DNA of 64,000 nt from contig NZ_PGGM01000018.1 of assembly GCF_003010965.1 (NCBI RefSeq), forward strand, positions 62,001 to 126,000, written 5' to 3'. Source of the DNA: Phyllobacterium sophorae. GTDB taxonomy: Bacteria > Pseudomonadota > Alphaproteobacteria > Rhizobiales > Rhizobiaceae. The stretch's first letter is position 1. Every line of letters begins with the position of its first letter. Below, one piece after another: positions 25,812-34,670 of this stretch. A program made the translations under genes and the position numbers. The notes beneath the pieces were generated by a model. The model did no database searches. It was not told where the DNA came from and was given only the letters and a program-made list of their open reading frames with translations.

Positions 25812-26969
25812 CTATCCCCTTGCAAGTTCATGCCTTGCGATGATTATTTTTTGTACGTCCGATGCGCCCTCGTAGATGCGCAATGCCCTGATTTCCCGGT
25901 AAAGCCGTTCGACGATATTGCCCTTGCGCACGCCGTCCCCGCCATGAATCTGCACGGCCTTGTCGATGACATTCTGAGCGTGATCGGTCGCATGGAGTTT
26001 GGCCATGGCTGCCTCGCGGCTCACCCGTTCGGCGCCGCTGTCTTTCAGCCATGCGGCGCGATAGACGAGGAGGGCGGCTGCATCGATATCGAGCGCCATA
26101 TCGGCAATATGGCCCTGCACCATCTGCAGATCGGCCATGGGTGCACCGAAGAGATGGCGGCCATTGGCGCGGGCAATGGACTCATCGAGCGCGCGGCGGG
26201 CAAAGCCGAGCGCCGCAGCCGCGACGGTGGACCGGAAGACGTCGAGGACCGACATGGCGATGCGAAAGCCCTGACCCGGCGCGCCGATGAGGGCCGAAGC
26301 GGGAACGCGGCAATTCTCAAAGACAAGTCGCGCCAGCGGGTGCGGGGCGATCGTCTCCAGCCGCTCGGCGATTACCAGGCCTTTTGCACCGGCGGGAACG
26401 ACGAAGGCGGAAATGCCCTTGGCGCCAGCGCCTTCGCCGGTGCGGGCGAACACCGTATAGACGTCGGCAATGCCTCCGTTCGAAATCCAGGTCTTCTCGC
26501 CATTAAGCACATAGCCGTCGGCATCCAGGATGGCCGAGAGTTCGATATTGGCTACGTCGGACCCGGATTGCGGTTCGCTCAGGGCAAAAGCGGAAATCGC
26601 TTCGCCGGCGCGGGTCCTGTGCAGCCAGGTCTGCTTGTGCGCTTCCGATCCGAATAGCGACAGCGCGCCGGTACCGAGCCCCTGCATGGCAAAAGCAAAA
26701 TCGGCGAGTCCGTCATGCCGCGCCAGCGTTTCGCGGATAACGCAGAGGCTGCGGACGTCGAGCCTGCTGGCGGCATTTTCAGGATCAATCGCGGTATGAT
26801 GCAGAAATTTGGCAGCGCCAAGCTCCTTCACCAATGCGCGGCAGGCCTCATCGACGTTCTCGTGATCGATGCCGTTGAGATTGTCTCCGGCCCATTTTTC
26901 AATGCTGTCGGCCAGTTCGCGGTGGCGGTCGTCAAAAAACGGCCAGGACAGAAAAGTCCGGTCACCCAT
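25812..26969 (-). CDS. Acyl-CoA dehydrogenase of the aromatic cluster
   Basis: The 385-residue flavoprotein has the family signatures [48 protein letters not shown] and [10 protein letters not shown]. It probably oxidises a ring-derived or dicarboxyl-CoA intermediate after 2-aminobenzoyl-CoA dearomatisation. The ATG at 26969 lies one base past the crotonase stop, so translation is coupled. The longer frame to 27005 lies within the upstream gene and is not used. Confidence 0.87.
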   Translation of the reverse strand: MGDRTFLSWPFFDDRHRELADSIEKWAGDNLNGIDHENVDEACRALVKELGAAKFLHHTAIDPENAASRLDVRSLCVIRETLARHDGLADFAFAMQGLGTGALSLFGSEAHKQTWLHRTRAGEAISAFALSEPQSGSDVANIELSAILDADGYVLNGEKTWISNGGIADVYTVFARTGEGAGAKGISAFVVPAGAKGLVIAERLETIAPHPLARLVFENCRVPASALIGAPGQGFRIAMSVLDVFRSTVAAAALGFARRALDESIARANGRHLFGAPMADLQMVQGHIADMALDIDAAALLVYRAAWLKDSGAERVSREAAMAKLHATDHAQNVIDKAVQIHGGDGVRKGNIVERLYREIRALRIYEGASDVQKIIIARHELARG

Positions 26970-26970
26970 C

Positions 26971-27783
26971 TCAATTGCCCTCGAAAACCGGCGTCTGATG
27001 CGCAACGAAGGCTTTGTAGGCGCGCTCGAAATCCTGCGTCTGCATGCAGATCGCCTGTGCCTGCGCTTCTGCCTCTATGGCCTGATCGATGGACATGCAC
27101 CATTCCTGGTTGAGCATGGTCTTGGTCATCATGTGGCCGAACGTGGGCCCTTCGGCCAGGCGCTTCGCCAGCTTCAGCGCTTCGGCATCGAGTTCCTCCG
27201 CCACGACAATGCGATTGTAGAACCCCCACCGCTCGCCTTCTTCAGCCGACATCGAGCGTCCGGTATAGAGAAGTTCGGCGGCGCGGCCCTGACCGATGAT
27301 CCTCGGCAATATGGCACAGGCGCCCATGTCGCAGCCCGCGAGGCCCACCCGGGTGAACAGGAAAGCCGTTTTTGCATTGGTGGCCGCCAAACGCAGGTCC
27401 GATGCCATGGCGATGATAGCACCAGCACCAACGCACACGCCATCGACCGCCGCAATGACAGGCTTGCCGCAATGGATGATCGCCTTGACGAGATCCCCGG
27501 TCATGCGGGTGAATTCGAGCAGGCTCTTCATATCCATCTTCACCAGCGGCCCGATAATATCGTGCACATCGCCGCCGGAACAGAAATTGCCCCCATTGGA
27601 ACCGAAGACCACCGCCTTGATGTCGTCGGCATAGGCGAGGGCGCGGAAACAATCGCGAAGTTCGGCATAACTGTCGAACGTCAGCGGGTTCTTGCGTTCC
27701 GGGCGATCGAGCGAGATGACCGCAATGCCGTCCTCGCAGTGCCATTTGAAATGGGTGGCCTGGTAGTTCGCCATCTCACGCAT
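26971..27783 (-). CDS. Crotonase-fold enzyme lacking hydratase glutamates
   Basis: The 270-residue protein is a crotonase ([29 protein letters not shown] for the oxyanion hole). The two glutamates of enoyl-CoA hydratases are absent. The loop reads [15 protein letters not shown], and the next active-site loop [19 protein letters not shown] carries an aspartate instead. This resembles crotonases that hydrolyse or rearrange ring CoA esters (MenB/BadI type) more than hydratases. Ring opening of a 2-oxocyclohexane-type CoA ester is my inference. GGAGG sits 6 bp before ATG 27783, and the gene overlaps the marR end. Confidence 0.83.
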   Translation of the reverse strand: MREMANYQATHFKWHCEDGIAVISLDRPERKNPLTFDSYAELRDCFRALAYADDIKAVVFGSNGGNFCSGGDVHDIIGPLVKMDMKSLLEFTRMTGDLVKAIIHCGKPVIAAVDGVCVGAGAIIAMASDLRLAATNAKTAFLFTRVGLAGCDMGACAILPRIIGQGRAAELLYTGRSMSAEEGERWGFYNRIVVAEELDAEALKLAKRLAEGPTFGHMMTKTMLNQEWCMSIDQAIEAEAQAQAICMQTQDFERAYKAFVAHQTPVFEGN

Positions 27784-28282
27784 CTTGGTCCTCCCCGGGG
27801 CTGAGGCCCTGCGAATGTTCAATCGTATCGAGCATGGAGATCAGCCGTGCGGTGGTATCCGGCGACAGACTTCCGAAAATCTCATTGATCCAGAGTTGAT
27901 GCGCCGCGGCCATCTTGGCGAATTCCTCACGGCCCTTGTGCGTCAGACGTACCAGCATGGCGCGCTTGTCACCGGCAACCGGCACGCGCAGCACGGCACC
28001 GTCCGCAACAAGCCGCTCGATGATGCCCGTTACATTGCCGTTGGAAACGCGCAATGCCGAAGACAGCTCGCTCATCTTGAGACCCTCCTCAAAACGATAG
28101 AGCGCGGCCATGACGTCAAATCGCGGCAGCGTCGTATCGAACTCGATACGCAGCTTTTCCCGCACCGTCGCCTCGACATGCTTGGTGGCCTTCAACATCT
28201 TCAGCCAGACACGCAAGCTTTGCTTGACCAGCGCAGGGGATGGACTGGTCGCAGCGGACGAACGCTGGTCAGGATCGCTCAT
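27776..28282 (-). CDS. MarR-family regulator of the aromatic cluster
   Basis: The 168-residue protein starts [16 protein letters not shown]. Its winged helix includes [20 protein letters not shown] and the wing [15 protein letters not shown]. Its ATG overlaps the SDR stop as ATGA, with GGGAGG upstream, so it is part of the operon. MarR proteins in CoA-dependent aromatic pathways are commonly released by the aryl-CoA intermediate. The 26-bp near-palindrome at 31402-31427 is its probable operator. Confidence 0.87.
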   Translation of the reverse strand: MSDPDQRSSAATSPSPALVKQSLRVWLKMLKATKHVEATVREKLRIEFDTTLPRFDVMAALYRFEEGLKMSELSSALRVSNGNVTGIIERLVADGAVLRVPVAGDKRAMLVRLTHKGREEFAKMAAAHQLWINEIFGSLSPDTTARLISMLDTIEHSQGLSPGEDQDA

Positions 28283-29043
28283 ACTTCGCCTCCCGATATG
28301 GAAATAGCCTGGCCTGTGAAGGACCCCGAGTGCGGGCCGCAGAGCCACAGCACGATCTGCGCAATCTCGTCCGGCTGGATCAGCCGCTTCTGAGGATTGG
28401 TTGCGGCAAGCGCCGCAACCGCTTCGTCGCGGCTTTTCCCGGTCTTCTCCATGATGGTTTCAAGGGAACGCTCAAGCAGCGGCGTGTCGGTGAAGCCGGG
28501 ACAGATCGCGTTGACGGTGATCCGGGTCTTGGCAAGCTCCAACGCCAGCGAACGCGTCAACCCGACGACACCGTGCTTGGCTGCAGTATACGCCGATACG
28601 TAGGGGTAGCCCTTTAGACCTGCAGTCGAGGCAATAGCTATAAGACGGCCGTTGTTGCGCTTCATCATGCCGGGAAGGGCGTGATGATAGGTCATGAAGA
28701 CCCCGGTGAGATTGAGATCGATCTGGCTTTTCCAGGCCTGCAGGTCAATCCGGTGAAATGGGGCGCTTTCCGCGGCACCCGCATTGGCAACGGCAATATC
28801 GAGTTCGCCGACGTCCGCGCTGATTTGCTCAAACAAGCTTCGCGATGAGGCCTCGTCTGTCACATCGGCAACGATCGGCACGATCCGCTCCGATTTTGCA
28901 GCGGTCTCCTCCAGCACATTCTGGCGCCGTCCTGAAATGACCACGCGGGCGCCTTGTTCTGCCAGTTTGAGAGCGATCGCTGCACCGACGCCAGAGCCGC
29001 CGCCAGTGACCAAAGCAATTTTTCCGTCAAGAGAAACCGTCAT
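28279..29043 (-). CDS. SDR-family oxidoreductase
   Basis: The 254-residue short-chain dehydrogenase has the NAD(P) motif VTGGGSGVGAAIA, VANAGAAE in place of NNAG, and the catalytic Ser plus Tyr-x-x-x-Lys in IASTAGL and YVSAYTAAKHG. It probably reduces or oxidises a ring keto or hydroxyl group on the CoA ester, for example the 5-oxo group left by the monooxygenase/reductase. It is directly adjacent to that gene with no gap and is coupled to marR. Confidence 0.88.
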   Translation of the reverse strand: MTVSLDGKIALVTGGGSGVGAAIALKLAEQGARVVISGRRQNVLEETAAKSERIVPIVADVTDEASSRSLFEQISADVGELDIAVANAGAAESAPFHRIDLQAWKSQIDLNLTGVFMTYHHALPGMMKRNNGRLIAIASTAGLKGYPYVSAYTAAKHGVVGLTRSLALELAKTRITVNAICPGFTDTPLLERSLETIMEKTGKSRDEAVAALAATNPQKRLIQPDEIAQIVLWLCGPHSGSFTGQAISISGGEV

Positions 29044-31341
29044 TTATGCACCCTCGATTGGAGTGACAATCTCGGCGCGCTCGGCGAGCCGGAACATCTG
29101 GTCGCGGCCCTGGTGATACGGCTTCGGCCAGGCTTCGACCTTGTCGCCAAGCGCTACAGCCGCGTGCAGGGTCCAGTAGGGATCAGCCAGGTGCGGCCGG
29201 GCTAGACAGACGAGATCGGCCCGCCCCGCCAGCAGGATGGAATTGACGTGGTCGGGTTCGTAGATATTGCCGACCGCCATCGTTGCCATCCCCGTCTCAT
29301 TGCGGATGCGGTCCGAGAATGGCGTCTGAAACATGCGGCCATAAACAGGGCTTGCCTGTATCGACGTCTGACCGGCCGACACATCGCAAATATCGGCACC
29401 GGCCTCCTGCAACATGCGGGCGACCTCCACGGCATCTTGCGGCGTGATACCTTGCTTGCCAACCCAGTCATTGGCGGAAATACGCACCGAGATCGGCTTT
29501 TCGCTCGGCCAAGCCAGGCGGACTGCCCGGAAGACCTCGAGCGGATAACGCATGCGATTGCGCAGCGAACCGCCATATTCGTCGGTGCGATTGTTCATCA
29601 TCGGCGTGATGAACGACGACAGGAGATACCCATGCGCGGCGTGCAGCTCCAGCATGTCGAAGCCGGCACGGTTTGCCATTTCCGCCGCCGTGACGAATTG
29701 ATCGCGCACCTGGTTCATGTCGGCGCGCGTCATGGCGCGGGGGATCTGATTATCCCTGGACCACGGCACGTTTGAGACCGAAAGAACCGGCCAGTTGCCG
29801 TCGGGCAAGGGAACGTCCGTGCCCTCCCAGCCGACGCGCGTCGAACCTTTCGCGCCGGAATGCCCGAGCTGGCAGCAGATCTTCGCATCGGTCTCGGCAT
29901 GGACGAAATCGGCGATCCGCTTCCATGCCGCTTCATGCTCGGGAGCATACATGCCGGTGCAGCCGGGCGAGATACGTCCTTCCGGACTGACGCAGGTCAT
30001 CTCGATGGTGACCATGCCCGCGCCACCCTTGGCGCGTTCGCCGTAATGCACGAGATGCCAGTCATTCGGCGTGCCGTCCACCGCCTTGTACTGGGCCATT
30101 GGTGAAACGACGACACGGTTCTTCAATTCCATCCCGCGCAGGCGGAAGGGCGCGAACATTGGCGCACGGCGGGTTCCTTGACGCGCACCGGCCTTTTCCT
30201 GGAACCAGCCCTCGGCGCTCGCCAGCCAGTTGCGGTCGCGCAAGCGAAGGTTTTCATGGCTGATGCGCTGCGAGCGCGTCAGGAGCGAATAGTTGAACTG
30301 GACCGGGTCCAGGCCGAAATAGCGTTCGACATCTTCGAACCATTCGAGCGAATTGCGCGCTGCCGATTGCAGGCGCAGCACCTGCAGGCGTCGCTCTTCT
30401 TCATATTTGCTGAAGGCCGCCGGAATTGACTTTTCCGTATGAAGATACTCGGCCAGAGCGATGGCGCTTTCCAGCGCCAGCTTGGTGCCCGATCCGATCG
30501 AGAAATGCGCCGTTGCCGCTGCGTCGCCGAGCAGGACGACGTTCTTGTAAGACCATTTCTCGCACAGCACGCGCGGAAAACTGATCCAGGCGGACCCGCG
30601 AATGTGATTGGCATTCGTCATCAGGGCATGGCCGCCAAGATATTTCGCAAAGATCCGCTCGCAGACCGCGATGGATTCCTCCTGGCTCATGTCACCGAAG
30701 CCGAACTTGTCCCAGGTGGCTTGACTGCATTCAACGATGAATGTCGCCGTGTCGCCGTCAAATTGGTAGGCGTGGGCCCACACCCAGCCATGCTCGGTTT
30801 GTTCGAAGATGAAGGTGAAGGCATCGTCGAATTTCTGGTGCGTGCCAAGCCAGACGAACTTGCATTTGCGTATGTCGATTTCCGGCTTGAAGTGCTCGGC
30901 GAATGTCGTGCGCGTGCGTGAATTCAGCCCATCCGCCGCGATGACCAGATCATATTCGCTCGCCAGCGCTGCCACATCGTCCACAGGCGTCTCGAAGCGC
31001 AGGTGCACGCCGAGCTCGCGGGCGCGGTCCTGCAACAGCAGCAGCAATTTCTTGCGGCCAATCCCGCAGAAGCCGTGGCCTGTCGAGACGGTTTCGGTAT
31101 TCTTGAAATGGACCGCAATGTCGTCCCAATAGGCAAATTGCGCACGGATGGCTTCCGCGCTGACGGGATCATTGGCTGCGAGATTGCTGAGTGTTTCATT
31201 GGAGAGGACAACGCCCCAGCCGAATGTGTCGTCGGCCTTGTTGCGCTCGATAACAGTAATGTCACGTTCTGGATCGCGCAGTTTCATGCTGATCGCGAAA
31301 TAGAGACCAGCGGGTCCTCCTCCAAGACAAGCGATCTTCAT
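29044..31341 (-). CDS. Bifunctional 2-aminobenzoyl-CoA monooxygenase/reductase-like enzyme
   Basis: The 765-residue fusion has two parts. Residues about 1-380 are a class A FAD monooxygenase ([38 protein letters not shown]). Residues about 395-760 are an old yellow enzyme-type FMN reductase ([42 protein letters not shown]). This fusion defines 2-aminobenzoyl-CoA monooxygenase/reductase of Azoarcus evansii, which hydroxylates and then reduces the ring. Databases often name relatives salicylyl-CoA 5-hydroxylase. No gentisate pathway genes are nearby, so the 2-aminobenzoate reading is preferred. Confidence 0.9.
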   Translation of the reverse strand: MKIACLGGGPAGLYFAISMKLRDPERDITVIERNKADDTFGWGVVLSNETLSNLAANDPVSAEAIRAQFAYWDDIAVHFKNTETVSTGHGFCGIGRKKLLLLLQDRARELGVHLRFETPVDDVAALASEYDLVIAADGLNSRTRTTFAEHFKPEIDIRKCKFVWLGTHQKFDDAFTFIFEQTEHGWVWAHAYQFDGDTATFIVECSQATWDKFGFGDMSQEESIAVCERIFAKYLGGHALMTNANHIRGSAWISFPRVLCEKWSYKNVVLLGDAAATAHFSIGSGTKLALESAIALAEYLHTEKSIPAAFSKYEEERRLQVLRLQSAARNSLEWFEDVERYFGLDPVQFNYSLLTRSQRISHENLRLRDRNWLASAEGWFQEKAGARQGTRRAPMFAPFRLRGMELKNRVVVSPMAQYKAVDGTPNDWHLVHYGERAKGGAGMVTIEMTCVSPEGRISPGCTGMYAPEHEAAWKRIADFVHAETDAKICCQLGHSGAKGSTRVGWEGTDVPLPDGNWPVLSVSNVPWSRDNQIPRAMTRADMNQVRDQFVTAAEMANRAGFDMLELHAAHGYLLSSFITPMMNNRTDEYGGSLRNRMRYPLEVFRAVRLAWPSEKPISVRISANDWVGKQGITPQDAVEVARMLQEAGADICDVSAGQTSIQASPVYGRMFQTPFSDRIRNETGMATMAVGNIYEPDHVNSILLAGRADLVCLARPHLADPYWTLHAAVALGDKVEAWPKPYHQGRDQMFRLAERAEIVTPIEGA

Positions 31342-31401
31342 CAGACATGCACTCCGGTTTGACCTTCGTCGTGGCTTATCGTGTCACTGTGCGAAAATAA
31401 T

Positions 31402-31427
31402 TTCAAGTATGAAATTTCATGCTTGAA
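31402..31427. promoter_or_regulatory. Near-perfect 26-bp palindrome, probable MarR operator
   Basis: The palindrome is centred on GAAATTTC (31411-31418). Each arm reads TTCAAG(T/C)AT outward-in, with a single mismatched pair. It lies between the divergent monooxygenase/reductase and crotonase genes, where one dimer could repress both transcripts. Confidence 0.72.
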
Positions 31428-31475
31428 TAATTGCCGGATTGTGCGGATAGTCGGGCAGAAATTGGGAGGCGCGAT

Positions 31476-32240
31476 ATGGAAAACTATATCCGGATCGAAC
31501 GACAGGATAGCTTTGCAGTCTTGACGCTGCAGCGCCCCGGCGTGCGCAACGCTCTCAACACCGGCATGCTCGAACAATTGGCGGAAGCCCTTTCGCAATT
31601 TGATCGCGATCCCGCGATACGGACCGTCATTTTGACCGGCGCAGAGGGTAATTTCGCCTCCGGTGCCGATATCGCCGAGATTGCCGGCAAGACTGCCGTG
31701 GATGGGGTCCAGGATATTCGCGCGCAATATTGGGAGACGGTTGCGAGGTTCAGAAAGCCGCTCATCGCGGCGGTTGAAGGCTTTTGTCTCGGGGGTGGTT
31801 TCGAGCTTGCGCAACGCTGTGATTTGATCGTAGCCGCGAACAACGCTGTGTTTGGCCAACCTGAAATACGGCTTGGCCTGATCCCCGGCGCCGGCGGCAT
31901 TCAGCGCCTTGCAACGAGCATCGGCAAAGCCCGCGCCATGCGGCTGGTTCTCACCGGCGAGACGATTACGGGAGGTGAGGCGCTCGACTGGGGTCTCGTG
32001 TCGCACATAGCCGCGCCCGGCGAAGCGCTGCAGTTCGCTGTGGAACTCGCTGGCAAACTGGCAAAGGGCGCGCCACTGGCACAGCAATTCGCCAAGCAGG
32101 CCGTGCTGGTCGCATTGGACAAGCCGGAAGGCTTCGATCTGGAGCGCCGCTCGTTCGAGCTGCTGCTTTCGACGGAGGACAAGGCGGAAGGAATCGCCGC
32201 CTTCCGCGCCAGGCGCAAGCCGGAATTCAAGGGGCGCTGA
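31476..32240 (+). CDS. Enoyl-CoA hydratase
   Basis: The 254-residue crotonase has both hydratase glutamates, in GGGFELAQRCD and VFGQPEIRLGLIPGAGG, and the oxyanion segment ASGADIAEI. It should hydrate a 2-enoyl-CoA produced during degradation of the opened ring. GGGAGG precedes ATG 31476, whereas the frame opening at 31431 lies upstream of that site. It forms a two-gene transcript with the 3-hydroxyacyl-CoA dehydrogenase, one base downstream, divergent from the rest of the cluster. Confidence 0.88.
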   Translation: MENYIRIERQDSFAVLTLQRPGVRNALNTGMLEQLAEALSQFDRDPAIRTVILTGAEGNFASGADIAEIAGKTAVDGVQDIRAQYWETVARFRKPLIAAVEGFCLGGGFELAQRCDLIVAANNAVFGQPEIRLGLIPGAGGIQRLATSIGKARAMRLVLTGETITGGEALDWGLVSHIAAPGEALQFAVELAGKLAKGAPLAQQFAKQAVLVALDKPEGFDLERRSFELLLSTEDKAEGIAAFRARRKPEFKGR

Positions 32241-32241
32241 A

Positions 32242-33390
32242 GTGACTGACGCGATTCATACGATTGCGATCGTTGGTGCCGGTGTCATGGGACGGGGGAT
32301 TGCCCATCTCATGGCGCGAGGCGGAAAGCGGACAATCCTCTACGATGCTGCTGCCGGCATGGCGGCAAAGGCCAAGGCGACCATCCTCGCCGATATCGAG
32401 CAGCGCATTGCACGCGGCAAGGCGGCGGACGCGGAACTGGCCGCCTGCAGCGGCAATATCATTATCGCCGGCGAGTTAGCCGATCTTGCCCCTGCTGGCC
32501 TTGTTATCGAGGCGATCATCGAGACGCTTGAAGCAAAGACCACGCTCTTCCGTTCACTCGAAACTGTGTGCGGGGATAGCTGCATCCTCGCCACCAATAC
32601 GTCCTCTCTATCGGTCACCGACACCGCCCATGTCCTGCAAAAGCCGCATCGCTTTGCCGGACTGCACTTCTTCAACCCGGCCACTGTAATGAAACTGGTC
32701 GAAGTCGTTGCCGGGCCGTCGACGGACCGTGCAACCACGAGGCATCTCGTAGAACTTGTCACTGGCCTTGGCAAAACGCCGGTCGAGGTACGGGACAGCC
32801 CGGGCTTCCTCGTCAATCGCTGCGCGCGACCCTTTTATGGCGAAGCGCTCAAATTGCTGGAAGAAGGCGTTGCCGATGCTGCAACCATTGACGCCTGCCT
32901 CAAATCGGCGGGCGGCTTTCCGCTTGGACCGTTCGAACTGATTGATCTCGTCGGCGTCGATATCAACCTCAATGCCACGCGCGCTGTCTGGAATGCTTTC
33001 GGCCAGTCGCCACGTTTCAAGCCGTCAGCGCTTCTCGAAAATATGGTGCGGCAGGGCCGGCTGGGGCGAAAGACCGGTGCCGGGTTCTATGATTATCCGC
33101 GCGAGGCAAATGCGCCCGCAGGTCACGAACCCTGCGATCCGGACATTTTTCTACGCGTGGCCTCCATGCTGGCCAATGAAGCTGCGTTCGCTTATCAGGA
33201 GGGGCTTGCCTCACCCGGCGCGATCAATACCGCCTTGAAGCTCGGACTCAATTTCAACCATGGTCCGGGCGATCTGGCGAAGATGATCGGCGTTGCCGCA
33301 ATCATCGACACGCTGAACCGATGCGCGCAAGACGACGCGTCCGGACGCTACGGCGTTTGCACTGCGCTTGCGGAGTTCGCAGAACAATAG
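32242..33390 (+). CDS. 3-hydroxyacyl-CoA dehydrogenase
   Basis: The 382-residue protein has the NAD motif IVGAGVMGRGIAHLMA, the family signature HFFNPATVMKLVEVV, and two C-terminal helical domains including SPGFLVNR and GPFELIDLVG. It oxidises 3-hydroxyacyl-CoA to 3-ketoacyl-CoA and resembles PaaH-type enzymes. GTG 32242 follows the hydratase stop by one base, with AAGGGG upstream. No thiolase gene follows, so the last cleavage must use an enzyme encoded elsewhere. Confidence 0.9.
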   Translation: MTDAIHTIAIVGAGVMGRGIAHLMARGGKRTILYDAAAGMAAKAKATILADIEQRIARGKAADAELAACSGNIIIAGELADLAPAGLVIEAIIETLEAKTTLFRSLETVCGDSCILATNTSSLSVTDTAHVLQKPHRFAGLHFFNPATVMKLVEVVAGPSTDRATTRHLVELVTGLGKTPVEVRDSPGFLVNRCARPFYGEALKLLEEGVADAATIDACLKSAGGFPLGPFELIDLVGVDINLNATRAVWNAFGQSPRFKPSALLENMVRQGRLGRKTGAGFYDYPREANAPAGHEPCDPDIFLRVASMLANEAAFAYQEGLASPGAINTALKLGLNFNHGPGDLAKMIGVAAIIDTLNRCAQDDASGRYGVCTALAEFAEQ

Positions 33391-33535
33391 CGCCCCCCGG
33401 AACCCGCGCACATCGTCGTTATTATGCATCCATGGGGGCGACATTTGCCCATGGGGCAAGTATATCTGGTTTTGGCCAAATCGAGGCCCTCAACCATTAT
33501 TCTCAGCCTTATCATATCCGTCAGGAGTTCGAACC

Positions 33536-34591
33536 ATGGAGTATCGTCAACTTGGCCGCTCCGGTCTTAAAGTATCCGCGCTCAGCCTGGGCACGATGAC
33601 ATTTGGCGGCGGAGGCAAGTTTGCCAAGACCGGTGATACCGACCTGCAAGGCGCCAAGCGTCAGATCGGCATGGCGCTGGATGCCGGGATCAACCTTTTT
33701 GATACGGCCGATGTCTATTCGGCGGGTGCGTCCGAAGAAATCCTCGGCCAGGCCCTCAAAGGCAAGCGCGACAGCGTTCTCGTCGCCACCAAGGCCCGAT
33801 TCAGCATGGGCGAGGAGACCAATGATGCCGGTCTTTCGCGCTACCACCTGATCCGTGCCGCCGAAGCCAGCCTCAAGCGCCTTGGCACTGACCACATCGA
33901 TCTGTACCAGTTGCATCAGTGGGACGGCCTGACGCCACTCGATGAGACGCTGGAAGCGCTGGATACACTCGTACGTTCCGGCAAGGTGCGCTATGCCGGC
34001 GTATCGAATTTTTCGGGCTGGCATCTGATGAAGGCGGTGGGCACCGCGGCGCTGAAAAACTTCATCGCTCCTGTCAGCCAGCAGATCCATTACAGTCTTG
34101 AGGCGCGCGAAGCCGAGTATGAGCTGATCCCGGCAACGCTCGACCAGCAGCTCGGTGTCCTTGTGTGGAGTCCATTGGCCGGCGGGCTTCTTTCCGGCAA
34201 GTATCGCCGCGACAGGGCAACTCCGGAAGGCACGCGCCAGCTTGCCAATTGGGGAGAGCCGCCGATCCGCGATCAGGAGCGCCTCTACGATGTCATCGAG
34301 GTTCTCGTCGCCATCGCCGAAGCGCGCAATGTCTCGGCGGCGCAAATCGCGCTTGCCTGGCTCCTTGGGCGCAAGGGCATAACGTCTGTTATCGTCGGAG
34401 CGCGCACGGATGCGCAGCTGGCGGACAATCTCAAGGCGGCCGATGTGACCCTGTCTGCCGACGAACGGGCGAAACTCGACAAGGTTAGCCAGCTTCCGCT
34501 CATCTATCCATATTGGCATCAGGCGTGGACCGCTTCAGACCGCCTTTCGGCTGCCGATCTTTCGCTGATCGAACCGCACCTGAACAAATAA
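33536..34591 (+). CDS. Aldo/keto reductase
   Basis: The 351-residue AKR has the complete tetrad: Asp and Tyr in LFDTADVYSAG, Lys in VATKARFS, and His in LYQLHQWDG. The NADPH-binding end VIVGARTDAQLADNL is present. It reduces a carbonyl substrate that is not identifiable from sequence. GGAG lies 8 bp before ATG 33536. It stands alone, with a 145-bp gap after the aromatic cluster. Confidence 0.88.
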   Translation: MEYRQLGRSGLKVSALSLGTMTFGGGGKFAKTGDTDLQGAKRQIGMALDAGINLFDTADVYSAGASEEILGQALKGKRDSVLVATKARFSMGEETNDAGLSRYHLIRAAEASLKRLGTDHIDLYQLHQWDGLTPLDETLEALDTLVRSGKVRYAGVSNFSGWHLMKAVGTAALKNFIAPVSQQIHYSLEAREAEYELIPATLDQQLGVLVWSPLAGGLLSGKYRRDRATPEGTRQLANWGEPPIRDQERLYDVIEVLVAIAEARNVSAAQIALAWLLGRKGITSVIVGARTDAQLADNLKAADVTLSADERAKLDKVSQLPLIYPYWHQAWTASDRLSAADLSLIEPHLNK

Positions 34592-34592
34592 G

Positions 34593-34670
34593 AGGCTCAT
34601 GCCGGCCATTGCGGCCTGAGGCTCATGCCGGCCATTGCGGCCTGAGGCTCATGCCGACCATTGAGGAATG
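34593..34670. repeat. 26-bp tandem repeat at the end of the Hsp70-like gene
   Basis: Two identical 26-bp units (34593-34618 and 34619-34644) are followed by a third, diverged unit (34645-34670). The third unit contains the stop codon and last codons of the minus-strand hsp70-like gene. The array therefore looks like a duplication of that gene's 3' end. Each unit can form a small GGCC/GGCC hairpin. Confidence 0.75.

Noticed and set aside
29044-31341. Salicylyl-CoA 5-hydroxylase role for the bifunctional monooxygenase
   Set aside because: The name is often given to relatives, but no gentisyl-CoA thioesterase or gentisate dioxygenase is nearby, and the reductase half plus beta-oxidation genes fit 2-aminobenzoyl-CoA better. 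The possibility is not fully excluded.
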